This document shows, piece by piece, positions 4,829-6,237 of a DNA stretch of 6,237 nucleotides. The DNA comes from Actinomycetota bacterium (GTDB lineage: Bacteria > Actinomycetota > UBA4738). Position numbers and translations under genes: made by a program. The number at the start of each line of letters is the position of its first letter. The first letter of the stretch is position 1. The stretch is taken from the NCBI GenBank assembly GCA_005885025.1, contig VAYC01000148.1, positions 1 through 6,237 of the forward strand. Reading direction: 5' to 3'. The notes under the pieces are model-generated. The model saw only the letters and a list, made by a program, of their open reading frames with translations. It was not told where the DNA came from and searched no databases.

Positions 4829-6011
4829 CGAACCCGAAGCGATGGCCCGGACCTCAACGCCCGCCCTCGAGTACTTCACCCCAGACGAGGTGGAGCGAGC
4901 TCGGCGTTATCATCGGCCGCTCTATCTCTTGCTTGCCCCGGACCTCGCGCTCGACCTGGCGGTGCTGGCGCTCCTCGCGTTCGGACCGCCGGGGGATTGG
5001 GTCGCGCGCCTGTTGGGTTCGCTGCCGTTCTGGGGTCGGGCCCTGGCATGGCCGGCCATCGTGGTTACGATCGGCTGGCTCATCGGGCTCCCGCTCTCCT
5101 ACTGGCGCGGCTACGTGCACGAGAAGGAGTGGGGATTCTCCACCCAGACCGCCCGAGGGTGGCTGATCGATCGGCTCAAGGGGTTCGCCGTCGGGCTGGT
5201 CATCACCTCCGGCATGTTGTTCGGGTTCGTCTCCATCGCCGGGGCCATGGGCGGAGCATGGCCGCTGGTCGTCGCACCGGGCGCTGCCGTCCTCGTCCTG
5301 TTCCTCTCGTTCGTCGCTCCGCTGGTCCTTGAGCCGATCTTCAACAAGTTCAAGCCGCTCGCCGATGCCGTGCTCGCTGAGGGCCTTCGCGCCCTGTCAG
5401 AGCAAGCAGGTGTGCCGGTACGCGACGTGCTGGTGGCCGATGCCAGCCGTCGAACGCGCAAGGAAAACGCGTACGTCTCCGGCCTCGGAAGGACCCGGCG
5501 CGTTGTCCTGTACGACACGCTGGTGGTCCGCAACGACCCCGCGTACGCCCGTTTGGTCGTGGCTCATGAGCTGGGCCACCGCCGGATGCGCCACGTGGCG
5601 CAGGGGACGGTGCTGGGGATGGTGGGGGCGGCGGCGTCGGTGCTCGTCCTGTGGGCGCTGTTGAGAGCCGCCTCCGTCCTCGGGGCCATCGACGCGACGG
5701 GCCCCGGCGATCCTCGGGTCGTGCCTTTCGTCCTGCTCGTTGCCACCCTGTTGCAGCTCCTCGGGATGCCCTTGCTTGCGGCCCTCTCCCGCAGATGGGA
5801 GTCGGCGGCTGACCGGTTCTCACTCGAGTTGACCGGGGACGTGAAGGTATTCGAGGACTCTCATCGCGCGCTCGCCTTGTCGAATCTCGCCGACCTCGAC
5901 CCACCTCGGGCCGTCTATCTGGCGATGTTCAGCCACCCCACCCCGCCCGAGCGCATCGAAGCCGGACGGCGGTGGGGCGAATCGTCCGGACGGTCGCTCA
6001 GCGTGCCCTGA
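4824..6011 (+). CDS. M48 family zinc metalloprotease (Ste24/CaaX protease 1-like)
   Basis: This is an integral-membrane zinc endopeptidase of the Ste24 type. In bacteria, where CaaX prenylation is generally absent, such enzymes are thought to act in membrane-protein quality control. At 395 residues it is close to the usual Ste24-like length. The N-terminal M48_N-type membrane part has hydrophobic segments near 35-53, 70-92, 118-141 and 144-168, with conserved HEKEWGFSTQT (99-109) and EPIFNKFKPL (170-179). The peptidase domain has KENAYVSGLG (213-222) and VVLYDTLV (227-234), then the zinc motif HELGH (His248, Glu249, His252). Two more helices follow (about 258-281 and 298-320), with the third ligand Glu326 in WESAAD and the C-terminal FSHPTPPERI (369-378). 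All catalytic residues are present. The start is uncertain: ATG 4824 or ATG 4842, six codons in; neither has a Shine-Dalgarno, and both precede the conserved part. The gene lies 41 bases from the divergent PPOX-like gene and 20 bases from a convergent gene. Confidence 0.95.
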   Translation: MLEPEAMARTSTPALEYFTPDEVERARRYHRPLYLLLAPDLALDLAVLALLAFGPPGDWVARLLGSLPFWGRALAWPAIVVTIGWLIGLPLSYWRGYVHEKEWGFSTQTARGWLIDRLKGFAVGLVITSGMLFGFVSIAGAMGGAWPLVVAPGAAVLVLFLSFVAPLVLEPIFNKFKPLADAVLAEGLRALSEQAGVPVRDVLVADASRRTRKENAYVSGLGRTRRVVLYDTLVVRNDPAYARLVVAHELGHRRMRHVAQGTVLGMVGAAASVLVLWALLRAASVLGAIDATGPGDPRVVPFVLLVATLLQLLGMPLLAALSRRWESAADRFSLELTGDVKVFEDSHRALALSNLADLDPPRAVYLAMFSHPTPPERIEAGRRWGESSGRSLSVP

Positions 6012-6031
6012 CAGAAGAGGGATCGAGCGGT

Positions 6032-6237
6032 TTAGCGCTTGGTCACGCAGTATCGGAACCCCGTCCACCCCGTTGCCCAGGCATCCGGCTGCACGTCGAC
6101 GACGATTCCCCCGTGGCTCTCGAGGAGCTCGATCACCGCGGGTTTCGGGATTCCATGCATCTCCATCCTCGGCTCCCCCGGGCGCCACCGCCGCACCCGC
6201 CTGAGCCTGCGGTTGAGCGACACGATCGGGCCGGGAA
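6032..6237 (-). CDS. C-terminal fragment, probable class I SAM-dependent methyltransferase
   Basis: Only the last 67 codons are in the window; the frame stays open to the right edge, so the gene begins outside. A GTG at 6223 could be mistaken for a start, but it is in the middle of an arginine-rich stretch and has no ribosome binding site. The visible end carries RMEMHGIPKPAVIELLE, then GGIVVDVQPD, then TGWTGFRYCVTK. From memory this resembles the end of many type 11/12 SAM-dependent methyltransferases, where a helix and two terminal strands (GG-x-VVDV ... S/F-x-RY-x-V) follow the Rossmann core. The SAM-binding motifs would be upstream and cannot be checked here, so the substrate is unknown. 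It is convergent with the M48 gene (20-base gap). Confidence 0.6.
   Translation of the reverse strand, partial: PGPIVSLNRRLRRVRRWRPGEPRMEMHGIPKPAVIELLESHGGIVVDVQPDAWATGWTGFRYCVTKR

Noticed and set aside
4367..4879. Minus-strand 170-codon frame overlapping the PPOX-like gene and the start of the M48 gene
   Set aside because: It is a shifted-frame shadow of the PPOX-like gene: Arg/Gly-rich, no domain, and in conflict with two well-supported genes.
5350..5904. Minus-strand 184-codon frame inside the M48 gene
   Set aside because: The translation is Arg/Pro-rich low complexity, and the opposite strand carries the zinc-binding and catalytic motifs of the protease.

Overview
The window is GC-rich, with strongly biased third codon positions and frequent GTG starts. 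It encodes an ECF sigma/zinc anti-sigma pair, an OmpR/sensor-kinase pair, a PPOX-fold protein and a CaaX-protease-like M48 peptidase. This mix suggests an actinobacterium (Actinomycetota), perhaps an uncultured soil or freshwater lineage. That placement is inferred from composition and gene content; no marker gene is present. No RNA gene, CRISPR array, insertion sequence or phage gene is visible.

Left block (7-3500, all on the minus strand, read right to left): response regulator, then sensor histidine kinase (23-nt overlap), then a 56-nt gap, then ECF sigma factor, then membrane anti-sigma factor (4-nt ATGA overlap). The four genes could form one transcript holding two stacked signalling modules: a phosphorelay, and a sigma/anti-sigma switch with a six-helix membrane domain. 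A strong Shine-Dalgarno run at the end of the anti-sigma gene suggests the operon continues past the left edge.

Middle (3501-4370): a short divergent control region with an inverted repeat (GATAAGA...TCTTATC) separates the regulator gene from a plus-strand gene. That gene encodes a lipoprotein of a conserved but, as far as I know, uncharacterised family. Divergent position makes it a likely target or partner of the two-component system, though the sequence does not prove this.

Right block (4381-6237): a small split-barrel (pyridoxamine-phosphate-oxidase-like, possibly F420-dependent) gene on minus converges on the lipoprotein gene and diverges from a plus-strand Ste24-type M48 zinc metalloprotease. 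The window ends in the C-terminal end of a minus-strand gene, probably a SAM-dependent methyltransferase. These genes look like ordinary housekeeping or quality-control genes.

I did not find a clearly new system. The points most worth following are the stacked regulatory cluster, the uncharacterised lipoprotein with its divergent promoter region, and the run of likely leaderless or SD-less starts.
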